From contig NZ_JFHC01000004.1 in NCBI RefSeq assembly GCF_000698595.1, positions 124,001-188,000 of the forward strand: a stretch of DNA of 64,000 nt, written 5' to 3'. The stretch's first letter is position 1; every line of letters begins with the position of its first letter. Below the pieces are notes generated by a model. That model was not told where the DNA came from. It searched no databases and saw nothing but the letters and a program-made list of their open reading frames with translations. The DNA comes from Caballeronia glathei. GTDB lineage: Bacteria > Pseudomonadota > Gammaproteobacteria > Burkholderiales > Burkholderiaceae. Both the position numbers and the translations under genes were made by a program. This document shows, piece by piece, positions 1 to 9,110 of the stretch.

Positions 1-1317
1 GCGAGCGCGCTCGGCGCGGACCTCGCGCGCCTGCGCCCGCCGCTCGCGACCATCACGTTCATCGGCATGATGTTCAATTCGTCGAGCGCGGACCTGAAGC
101 ACTTCTTCAACGCGACGAAATCGCCCGCCTCCGCGTGGTATGTCGCAAAGCGGCTCGCGAGCCATCTGAAGGAACTCGCGCGCTACAGGCGCGGCGTGCA
201 GGTGACGAGCGGCAACGCCCTCGCCGCGCGGCTCGCGAAGTCGGCGCTCGATCTCGGCATTCCGATCCGCACGAACACAGGCGCGAAGGAACTCATCGTG
301 AAGCAGGGCCGCGTGTACGGCGCCGTGGTTCACGGCGACGAGGGCGAGCAGCGCATCACCGCGCGACGCGGCGTCGTGCTCGCGTGCGGCGGCTTTTCGC
401 ACGACGTGGCACGCATCGCAGCGGCGTATCCGCACGTGAAGCGCGCCGGCGCGCATTGCTCGCCGGTCCCCGCGGGCAACACCGGCGACGGCGCGAGAAT
501 GGCCGAGCGCGCCGGCGGCCGCGTGCCGATCCGCTATGCGCAGCCCGCCGCGTGGATGCCGGTATCGCGCGTGCCGCTCGGCGACGGCAGGTTCGGCGTG
601 TTTCCGCATCTGCTCGACCGCTACAAGCCCGGCATCATCGGCGTGACGCGCAACGGCAGACGGTTCACCAACGAAGCGAATTCGTATCACGATGTCGGCG
701 CCGCGATGATCGAAGCATGCAAGAGCGAGCGCGAGACGGCGATGTGGCTCGTGTGCGACCACGCGACGATCCGCAAGTACGGCCTCGGCTTCGCGAAGCC
801 CGCGCCGCTGCCGCTCGGCCCGCACCTGAAGAGCGGCTATCTCGCGAAGGGGCGCACGCTCGCCGAGCTCGCGCGCAATGCGGGCATCGACGCCGCCGGG
901 CTCGAACGGACGGTGCGCGAATACAACGCGGGCGCATCGCGCGGCGAAGACTGCGAGTTCGGCCGCGGCACCACGTCGTTCAATCGCTATCTCGGCGACG
1001 CGTCGCATGAGGCGAACCCCTGCGTCGCGCCGCTCGGCAACGGACCCTACTACGCGCTGAAGGTCGTGATGGGCGACCTCGGCACCTTCGACGGCATCGC
1101 GACGAACACCGTCGGCCAGGTGCTCGGGGGCGCCGACCCGATCCCGGGCCTCTACGCCGTCGGCAATGACCGCGCGAGCGTCATGGGCGGCAACTATCCG
1201 GGCGCGGGCATCACGCTCGGTCCGATCATGACCTTCGGCTATCTCACCGGCCTCCACATCGCCGGACAGGGCGAAGCGTGCGCCGGCGCAACCACGGCAA
1301 TCAGGAGCGCAGCATGA
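1..1317 (+). CDS. FAD-dependent dehydrogenase, 3-ketosteroid dehydrogenase / fumarate reductase flavoprotein type (5' end outside window)
   Basis: The frame is open from the first base, so the N-terminus with the FAD-binding GxGxxG fingerprint lies outside the window. The visible part (about 438 residues) has the family's C-terminal signature GLYAVGNDRASVMGG followed by YPGAGITLGP, which caps the flavin in KstD-like and fumarate-reductase-like flavoproteins, and the internal VVLACGGFSHD strand of the FAD domain. Proteins of this group introduce double bonds into, or reduce, ring or enoate substrates; the exact substrate cannot be read from sequence. The stop codon overlaps the start of the NIPSNAP gene (ATGA), and an aromatic-acid-type carrier follows, so this looks like a small catabolic operon for an imported organic acid or cyclic compound. 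Confidence 0.85.
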   Translation, partial: ASALGADLARLRPPLATITFIGMMFNSSSADLKHFFNATKSPASAWYVAKRLASHLKELARYRRGVQVTSGNALAARLAKSALDLGIPIRTNTGAKELIVKQGRVYGAVVHGDEGEQRITARRGVVLACGGFSHDVARIAAAYPHVKRAGAHCSPVPAGNTGDGARMAERAGGRVPIRYAQPAAWMPVSRVPLGDGRFGVFPHLLDRYKPGIIGVTRNGRRFTNEANSYHDVGAAMIEACKSERETAMWLVCDHATIRKYGLGFAKPAPLPLGPHLKSGYLAKGRTLAELARNAGIDAAGLERTVREYNAGASRGEDCEFGRGTTSFNRYLGDASHEANPCVAPLGNGPYYALKVVMGDLGTFDGIATNTVGQVLGGADPIPGLYAVGNDRASVMGGNYPGAGITLGPIMTFGYLTGLHIAGQGEACAGATTAIRSAA

Positions 1318-1655
1318 ACGCGTCGAAGCCTTTCATCGATCACCGCATCTACACGATCCGCCCGCGCGGCATGGCCGAATTCATCGACGTGTTCGACCGG
1401 CTCGCGATGCCGGTCCAGCTCAGGTATCTCGGCGCGCCCGTCGGGTTCTACATGAGCGATATCGGCGCGCTCAACCAGGTCGTGCATCTGTGGGGCTACG
1501 AGAGCATCGCGGACTACGACATGCGGCGCACCGCGCGCGACGCCGATCCCGAATGGCCCGCGTATCTGCAGGCGTCGGCGCATCTGATCGTCGCGCAGGA
1601 GAGCCGGATCATCCGCCGCGTCGCGTTCAGGAGCCTGTCCGCGGCCGTGCGCTAG
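1314..1655 (+). CDS. NIPSNAP-family protein
   Basis: 113 residues. The opening DHRIYTIRPRGMAEFIDVF and the central WGYES-ADYD-RRTA pattern match the NIPSNAP fold, a ferredoxin-like alpha+beta barrel. Its biochemical role is unknown, but in bacteria such genes are often found inside catabolic operons. The start was set at the ATG that overlaps the stop of the flavoprotein gene by 4 bp; an AGGAG ribosome binding site lies about 8 nt upstream, within the end of the preceding gene. The overlap implies translational coupling, and the partner may act on the same substrate or its product. Confidence 0.75.
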   Translation: MNASKPFIDHRIYTIRPRGMAEFIDVFDRLAMPVQLRYLGAPVGFYMSDIGALNQVVHLWGYESIADYDMRRTARDADPEWPAYLQASAHLIVAQESRIIRRVAFRSLSAAVR

Positions 1656-1685
1656 ACACGGCCCGTCGCACACATACCCATACAC

Positions 1686-1772
1686 ATGGAGACAACCGGC
1701 ATGAAAGAGCACCGCATGGGCCTGACAGACGCATCCGCGCCGAGCGCAAACGCCAAAGGAGGCATGCAATGA
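1686..1772 (+). CDS. possible small ORF coupled to the following MFS gene
   Basis: A 28-codon frame (or 23 codons from the ATG at 1701, which has GGAGAC upstream) ends with TGA at 1770-1772, overlapping the ATG (1769) of the MFS carrier. The predicted peptide starts METTGMKEH and ends AKGGMQ. It has no recognisable domain. The stop/start overlap suggests either a translationally coupled leader peptide or a chance frame in the 113 bp gap. I cannot distinguish these from sequence alone. Confidence 0.25.
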   Translation: METTGMKEHRMGLTDASAPSANAKGGMQ

Positions 1773-3136
1773 GCCATTCGACCCGCACGATCGACGTCCA
1801 GCAGTACATCGACGATCAGCGCTTCTCGCCGTATCAGTGGACGATCCTGATCCTCTGTTTCCTCGTGGTCGCCGCCGACGGCTTCGATACCGCCGCGGTC
1901 GGCTTCATCGCGCCTTCGCTGATCGGCGACTGGGGGATCAGCCGCGCGGCGCTCGGACCGGTGATGAGCGCGGCGCTCGTCGGGCTCGGCGCCGGCGCGC
2001 TCGCGGCAGGGCCGGTCGCCGACCGCTTCGGGCGCAAGACGGTGCTCGTGCTGTCGGTGTTCTTCTTCGGCGCGTGGAGTCTCGCGTCGGCGCATGCGGG
2101 GTCGGTCGAATCGCTCACCGTGCTGCGCTTTCTCACCGGGCTCGGCCTCGGCGCGGCGATGCCGAACGCGGTCACGCTGATGTCGGAATATGCGCCCGCG
2201 CGCATTCGTTCGATCGCGGTCAACACGATGTTCTGCGGCTTTTCCGTCGGCCTGTCGGTCGGCGGCCTGTGCGCCGCGTGGATGATCCCGCACTTCGGCT
2301 GGCCGAGTGTGCTCGTCGCGGGCGGGGTCGGACCGCTCGTGCTGAGCGTGCTCCTGATCCTGCTCCTGCCGGAGTCGGCGCAGTTCATGGTGATCAAGAA
2401 GCGCCCGGCCGAGCGCGTGGCGCGCGTGCTGCGCCGTATCGCGGGGGACCGGCTTCCCGACGGCTGCGCGTTCACCGCGACCGATGCGCGCAGCAGCGCG
2501 GCCGGCAAGTCCGCGCTCGCCCTCGTGATATCGCGCCCTTACCGGTTCGGCACGGCGATGCTGTGGCTCGCGTACTTCATGGGCCTGATGATCTTCTACC
2601 TGCTCACGAACTGGCTGCCGACGCTCTTCAAGGACGCCGGCTTCAGCGCGGAGCGTGCGGCGCTCACGACGTCGCTGTTTCCGCTTGGCGGGATTCTCGG
2701 CAACCTGTGTCTCGGCTGGGTGATGGACCGCGCGAACGCGCGGCGCGTCAATGCCATGGCTTACGTGTTCGCGGCTGGGCTCGTGCTGACGATCGGACGC
2801 GGCGTCGCGGATCAGTTCTGGCTGAGCGTGCTGATCTTTCTGACGGGTACGGCGGTCACGAGCGCGGTGACGTCGATGTCCGCGCTCGCCGCCGCGTTCT
2901 ATCCGACGCGCAGCCGGGCCACCGGGGTCGCGTGGATGCTCGGCATCGGGCGGATGGGCGCCGTGGCCGGCGCCATGACGGGCGGGTTGATGATGAGCAT
3001 GGGGCTGCAGTTCGGCGCGGTGCTCACGCTGCTCGCGGCGCCGGCGTTCGTGGCCGCGTTCGCGCTCGGGGCGTTGAGCACGCGTGACGACGTGAGCCGG
3101 GGCCGCGTGGCGGAGGGCGTTTCTTCGGCGGAGTGA
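1769..3136 (+). CDS. MFS transporter, aromatic acid:H+ symporter (AAHS) type
   Basis: 455 residues with about 12 hydrophobic segments. The N-terminal DGFDTAAVGFIAPSL motif in helix 1 and the DRFGRK loop between helices 2 and 3 are characteristic of the AAHS family (PcaK, BenK, MhpT), inner-membrane proton symporters for aromatic or similar carboxylates. The start is the ATG preceded by AAAGGAGG at 1755-1762; the open frame extends further upstream, but that part would overlap the NIPSNAP gene. It is the third gene of the operon with the flavin dehydrogenase and NIPSNAP genes, so it probably imports their substrate. Confidence 0.85.
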   Translation: MSHSTRTIDVQQYIDDQRFSPYQWTILILCFLVVAADGFDTAAVGFIAPSLIGDWGISRAALGPVMSAALVGLGAGALAAGPVADRFGRKTVLVLSVFFFGAWSLASAHAGSVESLTVLRFLTGLGLGAAMPNAVTLMSEYAPARIRSIAVNTMFCGFSVGLSVGGLCAAWMIPHFGWPSVLVAGGVGPLVLSVLLILLLPESAQFMVIKKRPAERVARVLRRIAGDRLPDGCAFTATDARSSAAGKSALALVISRPYRFGTAMLWLAYFMGLMIFYLLTNWLPTLFKDAGFSAERAALTTSLFPLGGILGNLCLGWVMDRANARRVNAMAYVFAAGLVLTIGRGVADQFWLSVLIFLTGTAVTSAVTSMSALAAAFYPTRSRATGVAWMLGIGRMGAVAGAMTGGLMMSMGLQFGAVLTLLAAPAFVAAFALGALSTRDDVSRGRVAEGVSSAE

Positions 3137-3177
3137 CGCGGGCGCGCGGGGGGTTACCATCGGCGCCCCGCAGACCG

Positions 3178-3210
3178 GATTGGCGGCAAGGGCATCGACG
3201 GCCGCCAATC
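3178..3210. terminator. hairpin between convergent MFS genes
   Basis: Perfect 10 bp arms (GATTGGCGGC at 3178-3187 and its complement at 3201-3210) with a 13 nt loop lie between the ends of two convergent genes (3136 and 3228). There is no clear T-run on either side, so its role as a terminator is inferred from position. Confidence 0.4.
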
Positions 3211-3227
3211 ATCACCGCCCGAAAACC

Positions 3228-4601
3228 TCAACCATTATCAAGCGGCCCGCGCGACGTCTCCTTGCTCGCGAGCATCGCCACGAGCGCAACCGCGGATGCC
3301 CCCACGAGATACCACGCCGGCGCAAGCTTGTTGCCCGTCACGCTGATCAGCCACGTCGCGATGAACGGCGCCGTCCCGCCGAAGAGCGCGTTCGCCGCGT
3401 TGAAGCTGAACGCGAAGCCGCTGTAGCGCACGCGCGTCGGGAAGATCTCGGAGAGAAAGCACGGCAGCGTGCCGTCGTTCATCGTGAGGAGCGCGCCGAA
3501 TGCAATCTGGATCATCACGATCGTCACGAAGCTCGCGCCGACCAGCCCCTTGAAGAGCGGAACCGTCAGCGCGGCGAAGAGGATGGATGCGCCGATCAGC
3601 ATCGTCTTTCTGCCGACGCGATCCGACAGCGCGCCCATCACGAACACGAAGCCGATATACGCCGCAAGCGAAATGGTGGCGGCAATGAACGACGCCGTCT
3701 CGCTCACGCCCATCTCCGTCGACAGATACGTCGGCATGTAGCTCAGCACGAGGTAGAACGCCACCGCGTTCAGACACGTCACGCCGAACGCAATCAGCAT
3801 CTTGCCGCGATGCATGCCGAGCAGTTCCCTCACCGGCGCACGGGCCACCTGATGCGAGGTTTCGAGCGCCTTGAACGTGGGCGTGTCTTCGAGACGAACC
3901 CGAATGTAGCGGCCGATCAGCCCGAACGGCGCGGCGAGCAGGAACGGCAGGCGCCAGCCGAACGACTGGATCTGGTCCGATGTCAGCACCGCATGCATCA
4001 CCGCGACGAAGATCGAGCCGAACAGCAGGCCCGCCGCGGTGCTCGCGGGCACGATGCTCGTATAGATGCCGCGCTTGCCCGGCGGCGCGTATTCGGCGAG
4101 AAACGCCGACGCACCCGCATATTCGCCCGATGCGGAAAATCCCTGCACCAGCCGCACGACGAGCAGCAGGATCGGAGCGAGGATGCCGACCTGCGCGTAG
4201 GTCGGCAGGAACGCGATCAGGAATGTCGAGCACGACATGATGAGGATCGAGAGCGAAAGCGCCGAGCGCCGCCCGATCTTGTCGCCGAAATGCCCCCACA
4301 CGATGCCGCCGAGCGGCCGCACGATGAACGAGATGGCGAACACGGCATACGCGGCGAGCAGTCCGCTCATCGCATCGGACTGAGGGAAGAAGACTACCGC
4401 GATGATCGTCGCAAGATAGCCGTACGACGCATAGTCGAACCACTCGACAAAGTTGCCGATGAAGCTCGCCACCGCCGCGCGCCGGAGCAGCCGCGGATCG
4501 GCGGCCGGCTGCGCGGGTGCGCTTGACGACGGCGCGATGCCGTCGTGCGCCACGATGCCAGCGCCCGAGGCGTGGCCGGAAACCGCTTTCGTTGAACTCA
4601 T
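3228..4601 (-). CDS. MFS transporter, metabolite:H+ symporter (MHS) family
   Basis: 457 residues. The sequence GFSASGEYAGASAFLAEYAP in helix 4/5 and the loop DKIGRRSALS after helix 2 are hallmarks of the MHS family (ProP, KgtP, ShiA, CitA), which import small metabolites such as betaine, alpha-ketoglutarate, shikimate or citrate with protons. The start was placed at the ATG at 4601 because GGAGAGAACG precedes it; the frame is open 49 codons further upstream but those residues are arginine-rich and unlike a transporter N-terminus. It is convergent with the AAHS carrier and appears to be a single gene, possibly preceded by a small ORF at 4696-4758. Substrate is not predictable. Confidence 0.85.
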   Translation of the reverse strand: MSSTKAVSGHASGAGIVAHDGIAPSSSAPAQPAADPRLLRRAAVASFIGNFVEWFDYASYGYLATIIAVVFFPQSDAMSGLLAAYAVFAISFIVRPLGGIVWGHFGDKIGRRSALSLSILIMSCSTFLIAFLPTYAQVGILAPILLLVVRLVQGFSASGEYAGASAFLAEYAPPGKRGIYTSIVPASTAAGLLFGSIFVAVMHAVLTSDQIQSFGWRLPFLLAAPFGLIGRYIRVRLEDTPTFKALETSHQVARAPVRELLGMHRGKMLIAFGVTCLNAVAFYLVLSYMPTYLSTEMGVSETASFIAATISLAAYIGFVFVMGALSDRVGRKTMLIGASILFAALTVPLFKGLVGASFVTIVMIQIAFGALLTMNDGTLPCFLSEIFPTRVRYSGFAFSFNAANALFGGTAPFIATWLISVTGNKLAPAWYLVGASAVALVAMLASKETSRGPLDNG

Positions 4602-4695
4602 TCGTTCTCTCCAAACGTGAATCGTGAGACTGCCGTGCGATCGGCGGCGGCTCTCGGGCCGCTTCACCGGCGGGGTTGTGCGACGAATCAGGCGG

Positions 4696-4758
4696 CTAGG
4701 CACAACAGCCCGCGCCCGATCCTGCGCCGCGAAAACGGGACGCTCCAATGCGTTTCAT
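4696..4758 (-). CDS. candidate 20-residue small protein or leader peptide upstream of the MHS carrier
   Basis: An ATG at 4758 is preceded by a strong ribosome binding site (AAAGGAGC, 6-7 nt spacer) and reads MKRIGASRFRGAGSGAGCCA before a TAG. The peptide is basic and glycine-rich with a terminal Cys-Cys-Ala. It ends 94 bp before the start of the MHS carrier on the same strand. The quality of the ribosome binding site in an otherwise gene-free stretch is the main support; no family is recognised. It may be a leader peptide, a small secreted or modified peptide, or a chance frame. Confidence 0.4.
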   Translation of the reverse strand: MKRIGASRFRGAGSGAGCCA

Positions 4759-5235
4759 GTGCTTGCTCCTTTGATGAACTCGACTTCGCTGGAGCAAATA
4801 GTAGAAGTTCACAAGATCGGAAAATTTTTGGAATCGACGCAAGACTTGCTGAAATCGTCGTGCCGGGTTTACCACGGGAGGCGCGCGACCAACGTGGGGC
4901 GGCGACAAACCGAGGTCGGCAAAAAGCACTGCGGTACGGGCCGCCACCGCGCGCAAGCGCCCGGATCGCGAGGGTTTCGTAGCGCCCTGCGCCCCGGCGT
5001 CCCCCGGCGTCCGTTGGGGAAAAAAATGCAGCCCCATTTCTCGCCCCGCTCGCGCGATTCGCATGAAGCGCAGGCGCCAGGTTCTCGAGCAGTCGCCAGC
5101 GAACCTCGAGCACGCCCAATGTCGCCGGGCTTCCCGCTGTGGGCGCCGCCCTAAACACATCTGACTCATTCGAGTCACATCCCTTACACATTGCGTACCT
5201 ATCCTTTCAACCTCTTCAAGGAACGCGCGTCCAGA
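4759..5235. other. intergenic stretch with no recognised gene
   Basis: About 480 bp between the small ORF on the minus strand and the small lipoprotein gene on the plus strand. Several overlapping frames are open because of high GC content, but none has a plausible start or protein character. An AT-rich patch around 4795-4860 probably holds the promoter for the minus-strand small ORF and MHS carrier. Nothing else is evident. Confidence 0.5.
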
Positions 5236-5577
5236 ATGCCTGCCTACTTCTGCCGGAGAACCACCGTATTCCCCGCTCCAGCCACGCCCTCGCGCGCACG
5301 GCAGGAAAGGCAGCGCCGCTTGCGGACGCTTCTTTGCGTGGCCGCTTGCGCAATCGTTTGCGCGTGCTCGGATGCAGACCGGAGCGACCCCGCGCCGACA
5401 CCGTCCGCCCATGCCGAAGACGCTGTGCCGCAGCAGCAGGAAGCCGTCAGCAGCCTGCAGAGCTGGGCGCAGCAAGCAACCGCCGGCGTGGCGCCTTCGC
5501 CGCAGCCTCCTGTGCAGTCGTTGGCGCAGCCGGCGTCCGACGCGCTCGCCCCGCCGGTCATCCATACCGTCGAATAG
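5236..5577 (+). CDS. small predicted lipoprotein preceding phospholipase C
   Basis: A 113-residue frame with an arginine-rich n-region (RQERQRRLR), a hydrophobic stretch LLCVAACAIVCA and a cysteine where a lipobox would place it (VCAC), followed by an acidic, proline/glutamine-rich low-complexity tail. This suggests a short outer-membrane or periplasmic lipoprotein. The start is uncertain: the ATG at 5236 gives an unusually long n-region of about 30 residues, whereas the TTG at 5320, which follows AGGAAAGG, would give a normal signal peptide. The gene ends 36 bp before the phospholipase gene and may be co-transcribed with it. No family recognised. Confidence 0.5.
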   Translation: MPAYFCRRTTVFPAPATPSRARQERQRRLRTLLCVAACAIVCACSDADRSDPAPTPSAHAEDAVPQQQEAVSSLQSWAQQATAGVAPSPQPPVQSLAQPASDALAPPVIHTVE

Positions 5578-5613
5578 CCCCGTTTCCTCCCACCAGCCTC
5601 AAGTGCGAACAAC

Positions 5614-7725
5614 ATGACATCAAAAAATCGACGTGAATTCCTGCGCGCAGCCGCTCAGGCAGCAGGTGCTGCCACTGCGCTCAACGTACTGCCCCTTGGC
5701 ATTCGCAACGCCCTTGCGATTCCCGCGCATAACCGGCATGGATCGATCGAGGACATCGAGCACATCGTCGTGCTCATGCAGGAGAACCGCTCGTTCGACC
5801 ACTACTTCGGCACCTTGAGGGGTGTGCGGGGTTTCGGCGACACGCGCGCGGTCACCCTGCCGAACGGCAAATCCGTGTTCCACCAGCCGCTCGCCGCGGG
5901 AGCGGGCGAAGTGCTGCCGTTCCATCCGGGCGCGCCGAATCTCGGCCTGCAGTTTCTGGAGGACCTGCCGCACGACTGGTCGAGCGGCCTCGGCTCGTTC
6001 AACGGCGGACGCTATGACCAGTGGGTGCCGTACAAGAGCGCGACGACGATGGCCTACCTCACGCGCGACGACATCCCGTTCCACTACCAGCTGGCGGACG
6101 CCTTCACGATTTGCGACGCGTACCACTGCTCGTCCAATACCTCGACCGACCCGAACCGCTACTACCTGTGGACGGGCTATGTGGGCAACGACGGCACGGG
6201 CGGCGGCCCGGTCCTCGACAATGCGGAAGCGGGCTACGGATGGTCCACCTATCCGGAGGTGCTGGAGCGGGCGGGCATCTCGTGGAAGGTGTATCAGGAC
6301 ATCGGCACGGGGCTGGATGCCAAGGGCGGCTGGGGCTGGACGCAGGACCCGTACATCGGCAACTACGGCGACACGTCGCTGCTCTACTTCAAGCAGTACC
6401 AGAATGCGCAGCCGGGCAGCGCTCTGTACGAAAAGGCCCGTCGCGGAACCAACGCGGCCGCGGGCGAAGGCTACTTCGACATCCTCAGGCGTGACGTGCA
6501 GAACAACACGCTGCCGCAGGTGTCGTGGATCGTCGCGCCGGAAGCCTATTCTGAGCATCCGAACTGGCCCGCCAACTACGGCGCGTGGTACATCGATCAG
6601 GTGCTGCAGATCCTCACGTCGAATCCCGAAGTCTGGAGCAAGACGGCGCTCCTCATCAACTACGACGAGAACGACGGCTTCTTCGATCACCTGGTGCCGC
6701 CGTTCGCACCGGCGTCGAGCGCGAACGGACTGTCCACGGTCGATACCAGCGATGAGGTCTTCGCAGGCAATGCGAACTTCGCGCCCGGTCCTTATGGACT
6801 CGGCGCGCGCGTGCCGATGTTCGTCGTGTCGCCGTGGTCAAAGGGCGGCTGGGTCTGCTCGGAGACCTTCGATCACACGTCGGTGATTCAATTCATCGAG
6901 AAGCGTTTCGGTCACAGGAACAACATACGGGAAAAGAACATTTCGCAGTGGCGCCGCGCGATCTGCGGGGACCTCACCTCGGCGTTCAACTTCGCCAACC
7001 CCAACGAGGCGTTTCCTTCGCTCCCCTCGACGAGCGGCTACGTCCCGGCCGACAAGAAGCGTCACCCCGACTACGTGCCCCAGCCGCCGGCCTCGCAGGC
7101 CGTGCCGAAGCAGGAGCCGGGCGTGCGTCCGGCCCGCGCGCTGCCCTACGAGTTCTTCGTGCGCACGCATGCGGAGGAATCCGGCAAGCGCCTGTCGATC
7201 GAGTTCGTCAACACCGGCCGCGCGGGCGCAGTGTTTCTGCTCTACAAGGCGATGAGCACGGACGCGCCGCGCACCTATACCGTTGAAGCGGGCAAGCGTC
7301 TCTCGGACCGCCTGATGCTCGACGCCGACGGCACGTTCGATTTCACGATCCACGGTCCGAACGGCTTCTTGCGGCGCATTGCCGGCAAGCATTCCGAACG
7401 GCACGGGTGGGGCGCAGACGAGCGCGCCCAGCCGGAAGTCGCGGAAGGCTATGACGTCGCGAACGGCAATCTGCAGTTGCGCCTGAAGAACCTCGGCTCT
7501 GCGCGATGCGAGTTCACCGTGGTCGACGCCTACGACCCGCGCACCGTCATCAAGCGCCGTGTGCGGGGCGGCGACACGGTCGATCTGTACCTCGACCTGC
7601 GACATGCGCACGGCTGGTACGACGTACAGGTGACGGTGGATTCGGACCACGCCTTCAGCCGACGCCTCGCTGGTCACGTCGAAACGGGCCGCGACAGCAA
7701 GAGCGATCCGGCTCTCGGCGCCTGA
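5614..7725 (+). CDS. plcN: phosphocholine-specific phospholipase C, Tat-exported
   Basis: 703 residues. A twin-arginine signal (RREFLRAAA at 6-14, hydrophobic segment, ALA cleavage region near 33-35) marks Tat export of a folded enzyme. The mature protein begins with HIVVLMQENRSFDHYFGTL (residues 50-68), the metal/active-site motif of the bacterial acid-phosphatase-like phospholipase C family, and YDENDGFFDHLVPP near residue 350 is a second family motif. The C-terminal 200 residues carry the duplicated beta-rich domains seen in PlcH/PlcN of Pseudomonas and the PLCs of Burkholderia. The enzyme hydrolyses phosphatidylcholine and similar lipids outside the cytoplasm, releasing phosphocholine. 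A hairpin terminator follows directly. Assignment as PlcN rather than PlcH type is by overall similarity and less certain than the family. Confidence 0.92.
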   Translation: MTSKNRREFLRAAAQAAGAATALNVLPLGIRNALAIPAHNRHGSIEDIEHIVVLMQENRSFDHYFGTLRGVRGFGDTRAVTLPNGKSVFHQPLAAGAGEVLPFHPGAPNLGLQFLEDLPHDWSSGLGSFNGGRYDQWVPYKSATTMAYLTRDDIPFHYQLADAFTICDAYHCSSNTSTDPNRYYLWTGYVGNDGTGGGPVLDNAEAGYGWSTYPEVLERAGISWKVYQDIGTGLDAKGGWGWTQDPYIGNYGDTSLLYFKQYQNAQPGSALYEKARRGTNAAAGEGYFDILRRDVQNNTLPQVSWIVAPEAYSEHPNWPANYGAWYIDQVLQILTSNPEVWSKTALLINYDENDGFFDHLVPPFAPASSANGLSTVDTSDEVFAGNANFAPGPYGLGARVPMFVVSPWSKGGWVCSETFDHTSVIQFIEKRFGHRNNIREKNISQWRRAICGDLTSAFNFANPNEAFPSLPSTSGYVPADKKRHPDYVPQPPASQAVPKQEPGVRPARALPYEFFVRTHAEESGKRLSIEFVNTGRAGAVFLLYKAMSTDAPRTYTVEAGKRLSDRLMLDADGTFDFTIHGPNGFLRRIAGKHSERHGWGADERAQPEVAEGYDVANGNLQLRLKNLGSARCEFTVVDAYDPRTVIKRRVRGGDTVDLYLDLRHAHGWYDVQVTVDSDHAFSRRLAGHVETGRDSKSDPALGA

Positions 7726-7752
7726 CTCGGCGCCTGAACGCGGAAGGCACGC

Positions 7753-7787
7753 GGGCAGCGGCTCTTTTCCGGGCTGCTGCCCGTTTT
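7753..7787 (+). terminator. rho-independent terminator of the phospholipase C gene
   Basis: Arms GGGCAGC (7753-7759) and GCTGCCC (7776-7782) followed by GTTTT, located 27 bp after the phospholipase C stop codon. Confidence 0.7.
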
Positions 7788-7832
7788 GCATTCGGCGCCC
7801 GCTCGGCTTCGGCAAACAAGGCGCTCCCGAGG

Positions 7833-9110
7833 CTAACCGCGCAAGGGCTTCTGAAGCACGGCGAGCACCGATCCCGCCGCGAGCAGGATGGCGGAGTAGA
7901 CGAGCCCGCGCGCCAGTCCCGCGCCGTCGGAGACGAAGCCGATCGCCATCGGCCCCACGATCTGGCCGAAGGCGAACACGATCGTGAATGCGCTGATGCC
8001 CTGCGCCCAGCGCGCCGCGGGCAGGTTGTGGCGCACGAATGCGGTGGTCGATGCCACCGCCGAGAGGAACGTCGCGCCAAAAAGCGCACCGGAAACAAAA
8101 GCGACGGCCGCGGACGCGAACATCACCGGCATCAGCGTGGCAAGCGCGAGCAGCGCGTTGAGCACGGCGAGCGCCTGTCCGCCGCGCATCCGGTTCAGGA
8201 GCCCCGACCAGAGCTTCGCCGAGATCACGGTCGCCACGCCGAGCAGCACGTAGAAGCCCGTCACGACAGCCGCGCTCATGCCGGCGTCGCGCAGCAACGC
8301 GATGATGAACGTCATGTACCCGATATAGCCCACGCCGAAGAGAAAGTAGCCCCCGAGCATGAAGGCGAAGCGCGACGAGGCCGGCGCATCGGCGGACAGG
8401 CCGGATGCGGCGGCGGCTTCGTCCTTTGGCGCCTTCGCCGGTTCGCCGCGCCCGATCCTTCGCGCGGCGACGATGGCCGCGACCGACAGCAGCGCGCAGG
8501 CCGCCGCGAGCGCGAGCCACGCGGGCTGCCAGCCGTGCGGGCCGCTTCGTATCGTGAACGGAACGAGCAGCGCGGACGCGGCGATGCCCCATCCCGCGCC
8601 GCCGTAGTACAGGCCGAGGACGAGACCCGCATCGCGTGGATGCGAGGACGCGAGACGCGCAGCCAGCACGCCCCCGCCGACGAAGATGAACGCGCTGCTG
8701 ATGCCAGTCGCGGTCCGCTGCGCTAGTAGCGCATTGGTGTCGGACACCACGCCGCTCACGATCATCAGCAGCGCGGTCGCGATGCAGCCGCCGGCGAAGC
8801 ACGCGCTTGCCGTCCAGCGCCGCGAGCACAGCGGAAACACGAGCGCCCCGATCAGATAGCCCAGCGCGTTCGCCGTGTTCATCGCACCGGCCTGCGCGAA
8901 GTTCCACGCAAGATCGCCTTTCATCGAAGGCAGCAGCAGCGCGTACGAGAAGCGCGTGAGGCCGAGCGCGATCGCGCTGCCAAGCGAAAGACCCGCCGCG
9001 AGCGCAAGCGTTTGCGTGCGCGAGGGCGTCGCGCGATCAGGCGGTTCGTCCGCGAGATGACGTTTCATCGTCGCGGGTCGTGCTGCGCTGCTGCCTGTTT
9101 CGTGCGTCAT
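7833..9110 (-). CDS. MFS transporter, YbfB/YjiJ type
   Basis: 425 residues with about 12 membrane segments. The first helix reads LGLTRFSYALLLPSMKGDL and is followed by ANALGYLIGALVFPL, the typical pattern of the YbfB/YjiJ branch of the major facilitator superfamily, inner-membrane carriers of unknown substrate. The start at 9110 has AGGAAGCG just upstream; an internal ATG (9068) would shorten the cytoplasmic N-terminus by 14 residues. It is separated from glyA by about 125 bp and is probably transcribed alone or as a distal gene of the glyA unit. No substrate can be named. Confidence 0.8.
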   Translation of the reverse strand: MTHETGSSAARPATMKRHLADEPPDRATPSRTQTLALAAGLSLGSAIALGLTRFSYALLLPSMKGDLAWNFAQAGAMNTANALGYLIGALVFPLCSRRWTASACFAGGCIATALLMIVSGVVSDTNALLAQRTATGISSAFIFVGGGVLAARLASSHPRDAGLVLGLYYGGAGWGIAASALLVPFTIRSGPHGWQPAWLALAAACALLSVAAIVAARRIGRGEPAKAPKDEAAAASGLSADAPASSRFAFMLGGYFLFGVGYIGYMTFIIALLRDAGMSAAVVTGFYVLLGVATVISAKLWSGLLNRMRGGQALAVLNALLALATLMPVMFASAAVAFVSGALFGATFLSAVASTTAFVRHNLPAARWAQGISAFTIVFAFGQIVGPMAIGFVSDGAGLARGLVYSAILLAAGSVLAVLQKPLRG

